DNA of 64,000 nt, taken from assembly GCF_047160095.1 (NCBI RefSeq), contig NZ_AP038785.1:806001-870000 (forward strand). Reading direction: 5' to 3'. This stretch comes from Rodentibacter abscessus. GTDB lineage: Bacteria > Pseudomonadota > Gammaproteobacteria > Enterobacterales > Pasteurellaceae. The notes beneath the pieces are model-generated. The model made no database searches and was not told the origin of the DNA. It saw only the letters and a list, made by a program, of their open reading frames with translations. Position numbers and translations under genes: made by a program. Below are positions 7,901 to 16,283 of this stretch, one piece after another (position 1 is the first letter of the stretch; every line of letters starts with the position of its first letter).

Positions 7901-8806
7901 ATGACACATAAAAACCTAATAAACGTTATGCAACAAATAGATTATAAATCCCTTCGATTACTTGATTTGATTATTAAAGAACAAGGCTTCGAAAAAGCAT
8001 CAAATAAATTAAATATTACCCAATCTGCCGTATCCCAACGGATTAAACAACTTGAAAATGATTTTGGCGAGCTATTGGTAACTCGTACAGTTCCGCCAAA
8101 ACCGACCGAATTAGGGAAAAAGTTATTAAAACTGCTTTATCACGTTAATTTATTGGAACACGATATTTTTGATAACGGTGGGTTAAATATTGAGAGTATT
8201 CCGCTGTCAATTAATGCCGATTCACTTGCCACTTGGTTTCTACCGGCAATCCAAGACATCTTGACCGATCCAACTTTACGTCTGAATATTAAAATTGAAG
8301 ACGAAACCAAAACCTTGGATAGTTTAATCTCCGGAGATGTTGTTGCTGCCGTCAGTACTTATTCCAAGCCTATTATCAATGGAAAATGTGATTACATCGG
8401 TTCATTAGATTATATTTTGGTTTCTTCGCCAAATTTTGCAGAAAAATATTTTCCTCATGGGGTTAATAAAGAGGCTTTACTTAAAGCTCCGATTGCAACT
8501 TTCTCTCAATCTGTTGATCAACATCATATTTTTTTACAGGAATATTTTGGCATTAGCCCGGGCAATTTAGTCAGCCATGTTGTCCCTTCATCTGAAGCTT
8601 ATATTCAACTTATTTTACAAAATTCTGTTTGTTGTATGATTTCCAAACAACAAATTCGTAATGAATTAGCGAAAGGAAAAATTATCAATTTATTACCTGA
8701 ATTAGTCCAGCATAAAAAGCTCTATTGGCACCGATATAATTTAGAATCGGAATCCATTAAAAAACTCAGTGTTTGTATTAAAGAAAAAGGAACATTGTTA
8801 TTATAA
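7901..8806 (+). CDS. argP: LysR-family regulator, ArgP (IciA)-like
   Basis: 301 aa, or 292 if translation starts at ATG 7928 (MQQIDYKSLRLLD), which aligns better with the E. coli ArgP N-terminus. The winged helix-turn-helix contains GFEKASNKLNITQSAVSQRIKQLE, followed by RTVPPKPTELGKKLL, both ArgP hallmarks; NADSLATWFLPA and SSEAYIQL in the effector domain also match. ArgP senses lysine and arginine and controls lysine-related genes. Here it is convergent with cadA and starts 18 bases after the prfB relic. I infer that it regulates cadBA in place of CadC, which is not seen. Neither start has a clear ribosome site. Confidence 0.85.
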   Translation: MTHKNLINVMQQIDYKSLRLLDLIIKEQGFEKASNKLNITQSAVSQRIKQLENDFGELLVTRTVPPKPTELGKKLLKLLYHVNLLEHDIFDNGGLNIESIPLSINADSLATWFLPAIQDILTDPTLRLNIKIEDETKTLDSLISGDVVAAVSTYSKPIINGKCDYIGSLDYILVSSPNFAEKYFPHGVNKEALLKAPIATFSQSVDQHHIFLQEYFGISPGNLVSHVVPSSEAYIQLILQNSVCCMISKQQIRNELAKGKIINLLPELVQHKKLYWHRYNLESESIKKLSVCIKEKGTLLL

Positions 8807-8807
8807 T

Positions 8808-8843
8808 AATAGCCCGATTGAATCAAACGTCAATCGGGCTATT
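8808..8843. terminator. Bidirectional terminator between argP and cadA
   Basis: Perfect 14-base stem AATAGCCCGATTGA / TCAATCGGGCTATT with an 8-base loop, placed between two convergent genes. A/T-rich flanks on both sides suit either direction. Confidence 0.85.
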
Positions 8844-8856
8844 CTATTATATTAAA

Positions 8857-10995
8857 CTACATCGATAAGACTTTGACTTTATAACGTCCGTCATCTTGCC
8901 GATAAGCACCGTGAATATCCGTTTCAAAGCCCGGATAGTGAGATCCGATTTCACACAACATCATTAAGAAATCTAAAATAGATCGGCTTTCTTCAGTAAT
9001 CATCTCTCCCGGCATAACTAAAGGAACTCCCGGCGGATACGGAAGAATCATATTTGCATTGACTTTACCAATCATATCCTCCAAATAGCAGTCTTCTATT
9101 TTGCCATTTAATTCTAGTTGGAAAGCATTATTTGGCGTCATTACCATTTTTGGCAACACTTCAAACGCATTAAACATCAAATTTGGTAACTGATGTTTAC
9201 AGATTAATTGATGAATACCCCGTGCTAATTCTTGGATTGACATATTCGCATAAAAATGCGGATCTTGTGCATAAATTTCTGGCAAGACCTTTTTGACACA
9301 TAAATTAGCATCATACATTTCTTTGAACTCATTTAAGCCTTGTAGTAACCCCATTGCTTTCGTATCGTCAATACCGAAACTGAACAATACTAATAAATTA
9401 TAAGGACCGGTTTTTTCAACAATAATCCCCCTTGAATCAAGGAATTTTGACACCAATGTTGCCGGAATTCCCGTTTCTTCCAATTCGCCGTTTTGATTCA
9501 ACCCCGGCGTTAAAAGTGTTACTTTTATCGGATCAAGATACATATGTTGCGGATCAATATTATTAAAGCCATGCCACATACTTTCCGGCTCTAACTCCCA
9601 ACATTCGATACAATCAATATTTTGAGGTTGCCAAACATCGAAGTACCACGAATCAATCGCCTGTTTATGATTTTTAATTACTTTTCTAAATTTGACTGCT
9701 CTTTCTATTGCATCTCGCATTAAATGCTTACCGTTATTCCCTTTCATCATTGCCGCTGCAACTTCAGTTGAAGCAACAATGCCATAATGCGGAGAGGTCG
9801 AGGTATGCATCATATAGGCTTCGTTAAAGGTTTCTTCATTTATATCACCTTTAATATGAATCATTGACGCTTGTGAAAACGCTGCCAATAACTTATGAGT
9901 TGATTGCGTTTCATAAATCACTTTATCCGGCACACTTATTCCACCCATACCGGTTTTTCCATTGTAAATCGGGCTAAAATTCGTATAAGGAACCCAAGCA
10001 GAATCAAAGTGAATCGATTTCACAGCCAAATTTTGCTTGATTTTATCCGTGTTATAAAACAAACCGTCATAAGTCGAATTCGTAATCACAGCATGTACAG
10101 GCCATTTAGCCCCTTTTATTTCAGCAATTTTTCGCTCAATTGATTGAGGTTCAAACTCTGATTCCGGAATACCTCCAAGTAATCCGTAAGCATTACGGGT
10201 TGGTTTAAGATAAATCGGGATCACATCACTCATCATCAGTAAGTGAGTTAAGGATTTGTGACAATTACGATCAATAAGAACCGTTTCCCCTGAAGGAACA
10301 GAATACATACCGACAATTTTATTGGCTGTCGATGTGCCATTCGTCACAATATAACTGCGATCCGCATTAAAAATATCAGCAATATATTTTTCCGCTTCTG
10401 CATGGGGACCAGAATGATCCAGTAAAGAACCCAATTCATTTATCGATACGGAAATATCGGATTTAAAACTGTTTTCACCAAAGAAATCATAAAAAATACT
10501 GCCTATCGGTGAACGTTGAAATGCTGTACCGCCCATATGACCAGGCGTGCAGAATGTATATTTACTTTCATTTACATAATGAAACAAAGCTTTGGTGAAG
10601 GGAGGAGTGATTTGATCAATATAATGCGAAATAGATTTGTCTATTTGTTTGATGACTTCCGTATGACTATACAAATTACTATCGATATATTGCACACAAT
10701 CATCAATGACATCAAAATCAATTTCTATACCACTTTCGTTTTCCTTGACTACAAAAATCGGTAAATTTTCATTAATTTCAATAATTTTTTTCACCAACTG
10801 TTGATTTACAAAATCATCGTAGAAAAAATCTACCGTAAACAGAACCGCTGAAATTCGTGCGTTATTTTTTAATAAGGAAAGTAATTCTCCCTGTCCGGTT
10901 GTTTGAATAACGGCATAATGGCTATGTTCAATATGATTGCTAAGTTCATTAAGATATTTTGTTTCTTTATTGTGCCCGATTAAAATTGTTTTCAT
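8857..10995 (-). CDS. cadA: Inducible lysine decarboxylase
   Basis: 712 aa, close to E. coli CadA (715). It is a cytoplasmic PLP enzyme turning lysine into cadaverine and CO2, which consumes a proton. Domains: N-terminal receiver-like wing (about 1-130), PLP core with YTFCTPGHMGGTAFQ, the Schiff-base lysine in STHKLLAAFSQAS (around residue 365), HTSTSPHYGI, and the C-terminal block ANMILPYPPGVPLVMPGEMI. Match to CadA/LdcC is clearly closer than to ornithine decarboxylases. It follows cadB after 10 bases on the same strand, so the two form an operon. Ribosome site AAGGAGC precedes ATG. No USS was seen in the cad region. Confidence 0.95.
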   Translation of the reverse strand: MKTILIGHNKETKYLNELSNHIEHSHYAVIQTTGQGELLSLLKNNARISAVLFTVDFFYDDFVNQQLVKKIIEINENLPIFVVKENESGIEIDFDVIDDCVQYIDSNLYSHTEVIKQIDKSISHYIDQITPPFTKALFHYVNESKYTFCTPGHMGGTAFQRSPIGSIFYDFFGENSFKSDISVSINELGSLLDHSGPHAEAEKYIADIFNADRSYIVTNGTSTANKIVGMYSVPSGETVLIDRNCHKSLTHLLMMSDVIPIYLKPTRNAYGLLGGIPESEFEPQSIERKIAEIKGAKWPVHAVITNSTYDGLFYNTDKIKQNLAVKSIHFDSAWVPYTNFSPIYNGKTGMGGISVPDKVIYETQSTHKLLAAFSQASMIHIKGDINEETFNEAYMMHTSTSPHYGIVASTEVAAAMMKGNNGKHLMRDAIERAVKFRKVIKNHKQAIDSWYFDVWQPQNIDCIECWELEPESMWHGFNNIDPQHMYLDPIKVTLLTPGLNQNGELEETGIPATLVSKFLDSRGIIVEKTGPYNLLVLFSFGIDDTKAMGLLQGLNEFKEMYDANLCVKKVLPEIYAQDPHFYANMSIQELARGIHQLICKHQLPNLMFNAFEVLPKMVMTPNNAFQLELNGKIEDCYLEDMIGKVNANMILPYPPGVPLVMPGEMITEESRSILDFLMMLCEIGSHYPGFETDIHGAYRQDDGRYKVKVLSM

Positions 10996-11005
10996 AATAT
11001 GCTCC

Positions 11006-12322
11006 TTAGATTGATTGCGAATTAGATTGTTGATGCCCTAGTTTTTTTGCATAAAATGCAAAAATGGCTAATGAAACCAAAATCGTTGCAGTAATTTGAT
11101 AATGTTCGGCACCAGCTAAAGCGATAAAACAAAATAAAATCGCCAGAATGGAAGCCAATAAACTTAATGTGCTTTTTGTGGTTACGCCTTCAAAACGAAT
11201 TAAATTTATTGCGGAATAGAAATAAGGGAACATTGTCAACATAACGGCAATACTTGTTAGCTGAGTAAATAAATCTGCGGCATTCGAGCCGCTTGCACTC
11301 ATTACCGTGAGTAACAACATAAGAATCGTCATCATTGTTGAAGCGGCAATCAGTCCTTTTCTTGGCACACCGTTACGATCGGTTTCACCAAAAACTTTAG
11401 GGAAATTTCCATCATTTGCTGCTCTTAAGCCGGCTTGACCAACCAACATCATCCAAGAACCTAAAGAAGTTAGACACGCAATCGCAGTAAAGGCAGAAAC
11501 AAAAGGTGATGCCCATTCCCCTATAATTTTTGAAGCACTTAAAGCAAAAGGTGCTCCTGATGAAGCCACTTCCGCATTTGGAAACATACCGGCAATCACT
11601 TGAGAAGCCATAACATACACGATACCAGCCAACCCGGTTCCCAATAACGTAGCGAGCGGAACTGTTCTTTGTGGATCTTTTACCAAACCACTACTGACTG
11701 AAGCTGATTCAACCCCGACAAACGCCCATAGACATAGTAAAACGGAATTAATCACAGCTTTGGAGGAATCCATTGATCCTTCAGCAATCCAGTTTGCTTG
11801 ATAAATATCATGATCAAACCACGCCCAACCCAAAATCGCCGTACCAATAACCGGAATCAAAACTAAAATCAGACCAATTGAAGTTAATCGGCTAACCCAA
11901 GCTCCTCCCAGCAAATTCACAAATGTGAACAACCAAACTGCAACAATCGCCGCCATTGCTGCGGGGATAGGTTCATTTAATATAGGAAAGAAAACAGATG
12001 AATAAGCAACTGCCGTTATCGCAATCGCTAAATTACCAATCCAATTAGCGTGATAATACAAAATTGAAGTTTGATACCCCAACATTGGCGAAACTTCTCC
12101 AGCATAAGCAATCGGTCCGCCCTCTTGAGGATTTTTTGTACTCAGTCGCGCAAAAACATAAGCTAAAGCTAATGCTCCCAATGTTGCTATAACCCAACCG
12201 AAAATAGATATAGAACCTATTTTCGCTAAACTTGCGGGCAGCAATGCAATCCCGCTCCCCATCATATTACCTGCAACAACCGCTATACAGGTAAAGAGAC
12301 CTATCTTTTTGGATGGACTCAT
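11006..12322 (-). CDS. cadB: Cadaverine/lysine antiporter
   Basis: 438 aa (E. coli CadB is 444), an APC-superfamily inner-membrane exchanger with about 12 hydrophobic segments. Diagnostic stretches are GNMMGSGIALLPA near the N-terminus, NPQEGGPIAYAGE, YYHANWIGNLAIAITAV, LCLWAFVGVESASVSSG and SLGSWMMLVGQAGLRAANDGNFP. It imports lysine and exports cadaverine, completing the acid-resistance cycle with CadA. Ribosome site GAGGTGATC precedes ATG. It is first in the cadBA operon; candidate operators lie upstream at 12356-12430. Confidence 0.95.
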   Translation of the reverse strand: MSPSKKIGLFTCIAVVAGNMMGSGIALLPASLAKIGSISIFGWVIATLGALALAYVFARLSTKNPQEGGPIAYAGEVSPMLGYQTSILYYHANWIGNLAIAITAVAYSSVFFPILNEPIPAAMAAIVAVWLFTFVNLLGGAWVSRLTSIGLILVLIPVIGTAILGWAWFDHDIYQANWIAEGSMDSSKAVINSVLLCLWAFVGVESASVSSGLVKDPQRTVPLATLLGTGLAGIVYVMASQVIAGMFPNAEVASSGAPFALSASKIIGEWASPFVSAFTAIACLTSLGSWMMLVGQAGLRAANDGNFPKVFGETDRNGVPRKGLIAASTMMTILMLLLTVMSASGSNAADLFTQLTSIAVMLTMFPYFYSAINLIRFEGVTTKSTLSLLASILAILFCFIALAGAEHYQITATILVSLAIFAFYAKKLGHQQSNSQSI

Positions 12323-12355
12323 AAGATCACCTCTTCTAAGAAAAAATTAACCCAT

Positions 12356-12430
12356 TTAGATAATTGGAAATTCAAATTATCTAATAAGATTATTGATCTA
12401 ATAAGATTAACTTATATTGATCTATATCAT
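12356..12430 (-). promoter_or_regulatory. Candidate cadBA control region: palindrome, direct repeats, FNR-like box
   Basis: The 323-base gap between cadB and lysS holds, near cadB, a perfect palindrome TTAGATAATT / AATTATCTAA (12356-12384) and a 14-base direct repeat ATCTAATAAGATTA at 12379-12392 and 12396-12409 (17-base period). Further out is TTGAT-CTAT-ATCAT at 12417-12430, matching the FNR consensus TTGAT-N4-ATCAA at 9 of 10 bases. AT-rich repeats of this kind suit a LysR-type regulator such as the nearby ArgP. Assignment to proteins is inference. The rest of the gap contains the lysS promoter region, with TATAAT at 12606-12611. Confidence 0.5.
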
Positions 12431-12645
12431 AAATTTTATTTATTTTTAATGAAAAATAATTAATTATTCTTATAATCAGAAGTGTAAACATCATGAAAAG
12501 GAGATAAATAAACAACGATTAAACTGATTTTCCCCCTACAGAACGCAGGAGATTGATTTATAACCACAAGGCTTCATGCTATTTAGATTGAATTTAGCCT
12601 GTGCTTATAATGGTAACCACTAACGGTATTTAAGGAGCAACATCA

Positions 12646-14154
12646 ATGACAGAACAACAAACCCCAGAATTAGATTCTCAAGGAGAAATGGCGGTACGCC
12701 GCAAAAAACTCGCTGCATTACGAGCAAAAGGTAATCCATTTCCCAATACTTTTCGCCGCGATGCTTTAGCACAGGATTTACATCAACTCTATGATGACGT
12801 TGATGGCGAATCCCTAAAATCCCCTGAAATCAATGTCAAAGTCGCCGGGCGAATTATGACTCGTCGCATTATGGGAAAAGCCACTTTCGTGACGCTGCAA
12901 GATGTCAGCGGACGTATTCAACTTTATATCGCCCGTGATAACCTCGCCGAGGGTGAATATGCCGAAAACGTAAGCAACTGGGATTTGGGTGATATTGTCG
13001 GTGTAAGCGGTACATTATTTAAAACCCAAACCAACGAATTGAGCGTGCGTTGCAACCAAGTTGAGCTACTGACCAAAGCACTTCGTCCGTTGCCGGAGAA
13101 ATTCCACGGCTTATCGGATCAGGAAACTCGTTATCGCCAACGTTATCTTGATTTAATTTCCAACGAACAATCCCGTCGTACTTTTATTATTCGTTCTAAA
13201 GTCGTTGCCGGTATTCGCGAATATTTTATCGGTAAAGGTTTCTTAGAAGTGGAGACCCCAATGTTACAAGTGATCCCCGGCGGTGCATCTGCATGTCCGT
13301 TTGTTACCCACCACAATGCCCTTGATGTGGATATGTATTTGCGTATTGCTCCGGAACTTTATCTTAAACGCCTTGTGGTCGGCGGGTTTGAGCGAGTATT
13401 TGAACTTAATCGAAATTTCCGCAATGAAGGGATTTCCATTCGCCACAATCCTGAATTTACGATGTTGGAATATTACCAAGCCTATGCGGATTACCACGAT
13501 TTAATGGATAACACCGAAGAATTATTGCGTAAATTGGCATTAGATATTTTAGGCACAACCATTGTCCCTTACGGTGAATATGAATTTGACTTCGGCAAAC
13601 CGTTTGAACGTATTACAATGCACGATGCCATTCTGAAATATGGTGGTGATAAAGGTATTGTCAAAGATGATTTATACGATTTCGAGCGAGCCAAAGTCAT
13701 TACGGAAAAATTGGGGATTGACGTGCAAAAATCTTGGGGCTTGGGCAACTTAGTCAATGTGATTTTTGAAGAAGTGGCAGAACATCATTTAATTCAGCCG
13801 ACTTTCTTAATGGCACACCCGGCGGAAATTTCTCCATTGGCACGCCGTAATGATGAAAACCCGGAAGTCACCGATCGATTTGAATTATTTATCGGCGGAC
13901 GTGAAATCGGTAACGGTTTCTCCGAATTAAATGACGCTGAAGATCAAAATCAACGCTTTGATGATCAAGTTGCTGCTAAAGAAGCCGGCGATGATGAAGC
14001 GATGTTTAAAGATGACGATTTTGTTGTGGCACTTGAACATGGTTTACCGCCAACCGCCGGCGAAGGCTTGGGTATCGACCGTTTGGCAATGTTATTCGCC
14101 AATGTACCGTCCATTCGAGATGTCATTCTTTTCCCAGCAATGCGAACCAAATAA
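12646..14154 (+). CDS. lysS: Lysyl-tRNA synthetase (class II)
   Basis: 502 aa. It charges tRNA-Lys. The N-terminal OB-fold anticodon domain contains VAGRIMTRRIMGKATFVTLQD. The catalytic core has motif 1 (FLEVETPMLQ), motif 2 (FRNEGISIRHNPEFTMLEYYQAYADY) and motif 3 (GLGIDRLAMLF). The ribosome site TAAGGAGC precedes ATG 12646. In many gamma-proteobacteria prfB lies directly upstream and is co-transcribed; here the prfB relic is 4.7 kb away with the cad module between, and a candidate promoter (TTAGAT at 12583, TATAAT at 12606, 17-base spacer) lies just upstream. Confidence 0.96.
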   Translation: MTEQQTPELDSQGEMAVRRKKLAALRAKGNPFPNTFRRDALAQDLHQLYDDVDGESLKSPEINVKVAGRIMTRRIMGKATFVTLQDVSGRIQLYIARDNLAEGEYAENVSNWDLGDIVGVSGTLFKTQTNELSVRCNQVELLTKALRPLPEKFHGLSDQETRYRQRYLDLISNEQSRRTFIIRSKVVAGIREYFIGKGFLEVETPMLQVIPGGASACPFVTHHNALDVDMYLRIAPELYLKRLVVGGFERVFELNRNFRNEGISIRHNPEFTMLEYYQAYADYHDLMDNTEELLRKLALDILGTTIVPYGEYEFDFGKPFERITMHDAILKYGGDKGIVKDDLYDFERAKVITEKLGIDVQKSWGLGNLVNVIFEEVAEHHLIQPTFLMAHPAEISPLARRNDENPEVTDRFELFIGGREIGNGFSELNDAEDQNQRFDDQVAAKEAGDDEAMFKDDDFVVALEHGLPPTAGEGLGIDRLAMLFANVPSIRDVILFPAMRTK

Positions 14155-14162
14155 AAGCGATA

Positions 14163-14201
14163 AATAACAATCCTCACATAACCCGTGCGGATTGTTATTT
14201 T
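14163..14201 (+). terminator. lysS terminator
   Basis: Perfect 11-base stem AATAACAATCC / GGATTGTTATT (14163-14173 and 14189-14199) followed by T residues, directly after lysS. Confidence 0.82.
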
Positions 14202-14308
14202 ACTTTAAGTAAAAACAGTTTCTCTCAAACTAGAAGCAAAGAAACCTTCATCTACTTGTAATTAAAATATGTTAAAAATTGACCGCACTTTCGTAAGGTT
14301 TGGGCGCA

Positions 14309-14491
14309 TCACTTTGATACGGTTAATGCGGTACTCGTGAGGAGATTAGGTAATGTTCTGTCAATATTTATTGTAGATACTACATATCCAGTGTCTTTTA
14401 ATGATTTTATGTCTTCTAGGTATAAAGCACCAAAATTTTGTCTTTTGGCAAAATTAATAGTTTGTTGATATAAAAGGTTATTTATTTGCAT
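14309..14491 (-). CDS. Possible small hypothetical protein (60 aa)
   Basis: Not recognised. A minus-strand frame of 60 codons begins at ATG 14491 with the ribosome-site-like AAGGGA 8 to 10 bases upstream. The sequence (MQINNLLYQQTINFAKRQNF and onward) has no signal peptide, membrane segment or motif known to me. It sits in the 580-base gap between lysS and the catalase gene. A perfect interrupted palindrome GTAACAA-AA-TTGTTAC (14514-14529) lies just upstream. It could be a real small gene, a relic, or chance. Confidence 0.25.
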   Translation of the reverse strand: MQINNLLYQQTINFAKRQNFGALYLEDIKSLKDTGYVVSTINIDRTLPNLLTSTALTVSK

Positions 14492-14513
14492 AACATTTTC
14501 CCTTAAACCTTTA

Positions 14514-14529
14514 GTAACAAAATTGTTAC
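14514..14529. promoter_or_regulatory. Interrupted palindrome GTAACAA-AA-TTGTTAC
   Basis: Perfect 7-base arms around AA, 22 bases upstream of the possible small minus-strand gene. Operator-like in shape; the binding protein is unknown. Confidence 0.35.
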
Positions 14530-14635
14530 ATTTAGATTCTATACTAAAATATTCTTAGTTCTTCCTAAAGCTCTAAAAAAATTATAAAAAAACAGACACT
14601 CTCAATACTTCCTGCCTATCAAAATTTAATTATTG

Positions 14636-14672
14636 ATAGTTATATATTATCCATTTGATAGATTGCTAAATT
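14636..14672 (+). promoter_or_regulatory. OxyR-like site upstream of the catalase gene
   Basis: The spacing pattern ATAG-N7-TTAT-N7-ATAG-N7-AATT fits the OxyR tetranucleotide pattern ATAG-N7-CTAT-N7-ATAG-N7-CTAT at 13 of 16 positions, with the last quarter weakest. An overlapping inverted repeat CTATCAA / TTGATAG lies at 14616-14639. It is about 60 bases upstream of the catalase start, a sensible place for peroxide control. Confidence 0.4.
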
Positions 14673-14734
14673 TTTAAGCCAAATTATAATCCTAAACGAA
14701 ATTTACTTACTCTTAACTATTTGGAGAAATGCCT

Positions 14735-16180
14735 ATGTCAGCAAAATGCCCATTTGATCACAAAACCTTAACCACTGCAGCGGGTAGCCCTGTTGTAGAT
14801 AATGACAACACGATGTCAGCAGGTCCACGTGGCCCTTTATTATTACAAGATGTTTGGTTTCAAGAAAAATTAGCTCACTTTGCTCGTGAGCGTATTCCTG
14901 AGCGTGTCGTTCACGCTAAAGGTTCTGCCGCTTACGGTACTTTCACCGTAACTCAAGACATCACCAAATATACTAAGGCAGCCGTATTCAAGCCAGGAAC
15001 ACAAACCGAAGTTTTATTACGTTTTTCAACCGTTGCCGGTGAACGTGGTGCGGCTGATGCCGAGCGTGATGTGCGTGGTTTCTCATTAAAATTCTATACC
15101 TCACAAGGTAACTGGGATTTAGTGGGTAACAACACCCCTGTTTTCTTTATCCGTGATCCATTAAAGTTCCCGGATTTTATTCACACTCAAAAACGTAACC
15201 CGCAAACCAACTTGCGTGATGCCAATGCAGCCTGGGATTTCTGGTCTCGCCACCCTGAGTCAATGCACCAAATTATGACCTTGTTCTCCGACCGTGGTAT
15301 TCCACAAACCTTGCGTCATATGAACGGTTACGGCAGCCACACTTATAGCTTTGTGAATGAAGCCAATGAGCGTTTCTGGGTGAAATTCCACTTCAAAACT
15401 CAACAAGGTCATAAATTCTACACGAATGAAGAAGCAGCAAAAGTGGTAGGTGAAAACCGTGAATCCAGCCAACAAGATTTATACGAATCCATTGAACGTG
15501 GCGAGTTCCCACGTTGGACAGTTCAAGTACAAATTATGCCGGAAGCTGATGCGCATAAGCATAATTACGCCTTTGACTTAACCAAAGTATGGCCACACGC
15601 CGACTATCCGGTTATCGAAGTGGGGGTATTAGAGTTAAACCGCAATCCGCAAAACTACTTCGCAGAAGTTGAGCAAGCAGCCTTTGCACCAAGCAATATC
15701 GTGCCGGGAATTGGTTTTTCACCGGATCGTATGTTACAAGGACGTTTATTCTCTTACCAAGATGCACAACGTTACCGTTTAGGTGTGAACCACCATCAAA
15801 TTCCGGTGAACGCACCAAAATGCCCATATCACACGACTCACCGTGATGGTGCAATGCGTGTGGATCACAACGGCGGTACTAACCCGAACTATGCTCCTAA
15901 CCGTTTTGAAACTTATGTTCCAACCCACGATCAAGTGCCACTGCAAATTGAACGTGAAGCGGCGCACTTTAATTTCCGTGAATACGATGAAGATTACTAT
16001 TCACAACCTGCGGCGTTATACAATATCTTCACTTGTGAAGAAAAAGACCGATTAGCAAGTAACTTTGCAGCAGGACTTTCAGATGTAACCGTACCGGAAA
16101 TTGTAGAAAGACAATTAGCTCATTTTGAAAAAGTAAGCACAGAATTAGTGGATGCAATTCGTAGCAAATTAGCTAAATAA
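14735..16180 (+). CDS. hktE: Haem catalase (monofunctional, small subunit)
   Basis: 481 aa from the preferred start. It breaks down hydrogen peroxide in the cytoplasm. Motifs: the distal His region RVVHAKGSAAYGTF, FIRDPLKFPDFIHTQKRNPQTN, and the haem-ligand Tyr region RLFSYQDAQRYRLGVNHHQIPVN. GGAG at 14722-14725 is too close to the ATG at 14729, so ATG 14735 (MSAKCPFDHK) is chosen; this also matches Haemophilus HktE-type N-termini. An OxyR-like site lies upstream, and a strong terminator follows. Confidence 0.95.
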   Translation: MSAKCPFDHKTLTTAAGSPVVDNDNTMSAGPRGPLLLQDVWFQEKLAHFARERIPERVVHAKGSAAYGTFTVTQDITKYTKAAVFKPGTQTEVLLRFSTVAGERGAADAERDVRGFSLKFYTSQGNWDLVGNNTPVFFIRDPLKFPDFIHTQKRNPQTNLRDANAAWDFWSRHPESMHQIMTLFSDRGIPQTLRHMNGYGSHTYSFVNEANERFWVKFHFKTQQGHKFYTNEEAAKVVGENRESSQQDLYESIERGEFPRWTVQVQIMPEADAHKHNYAFDLTKVWPHADYPVIEVGVLELNRNPQNYFAEVEQAAFAPSNIVPGIGFSPDRMLQGRLFSYQDAQRYRLGVNHHQIPVNAPKCPYHTTHRDGAMRVDHNGGTNPNYAPNRFETYVPTHDQVPLQIEREAAHFNFREYDEDYYSQPAALYNIFTCEEKDRLASNFAAGLSDVTVPEIVERQLAHFEKVSTELVDAIRSKLAK

Positions 16181-16193
16181 TAAAATAAAAGTA

Positions 16194-16227
16194 AATGCCA
16201 AGGTATGAGAAAACCTTGGCATTTTTT
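16194..16227 (+). terminator. Catalase gene terminator
   Basis: Stem AATGCCAAGGT / ACCTTGGCATT with an 8-base loop and a T6 tail, 14 bases after the stop. Confidence 0.9.
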
Positions 16228-16283
16228 ATAGCTCCAATCATAGCTTATTCAAGCTAAATTCAGATAATAATTTGACCGCACTT

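Noticed and set aside
14282..14335. Minus-strand reading INRIKVM resembling the end of a short-chain dehydrogenase
   Set aside because: The similarity covers only about 8 residues and runs straight into a USS; too short to call a relic.
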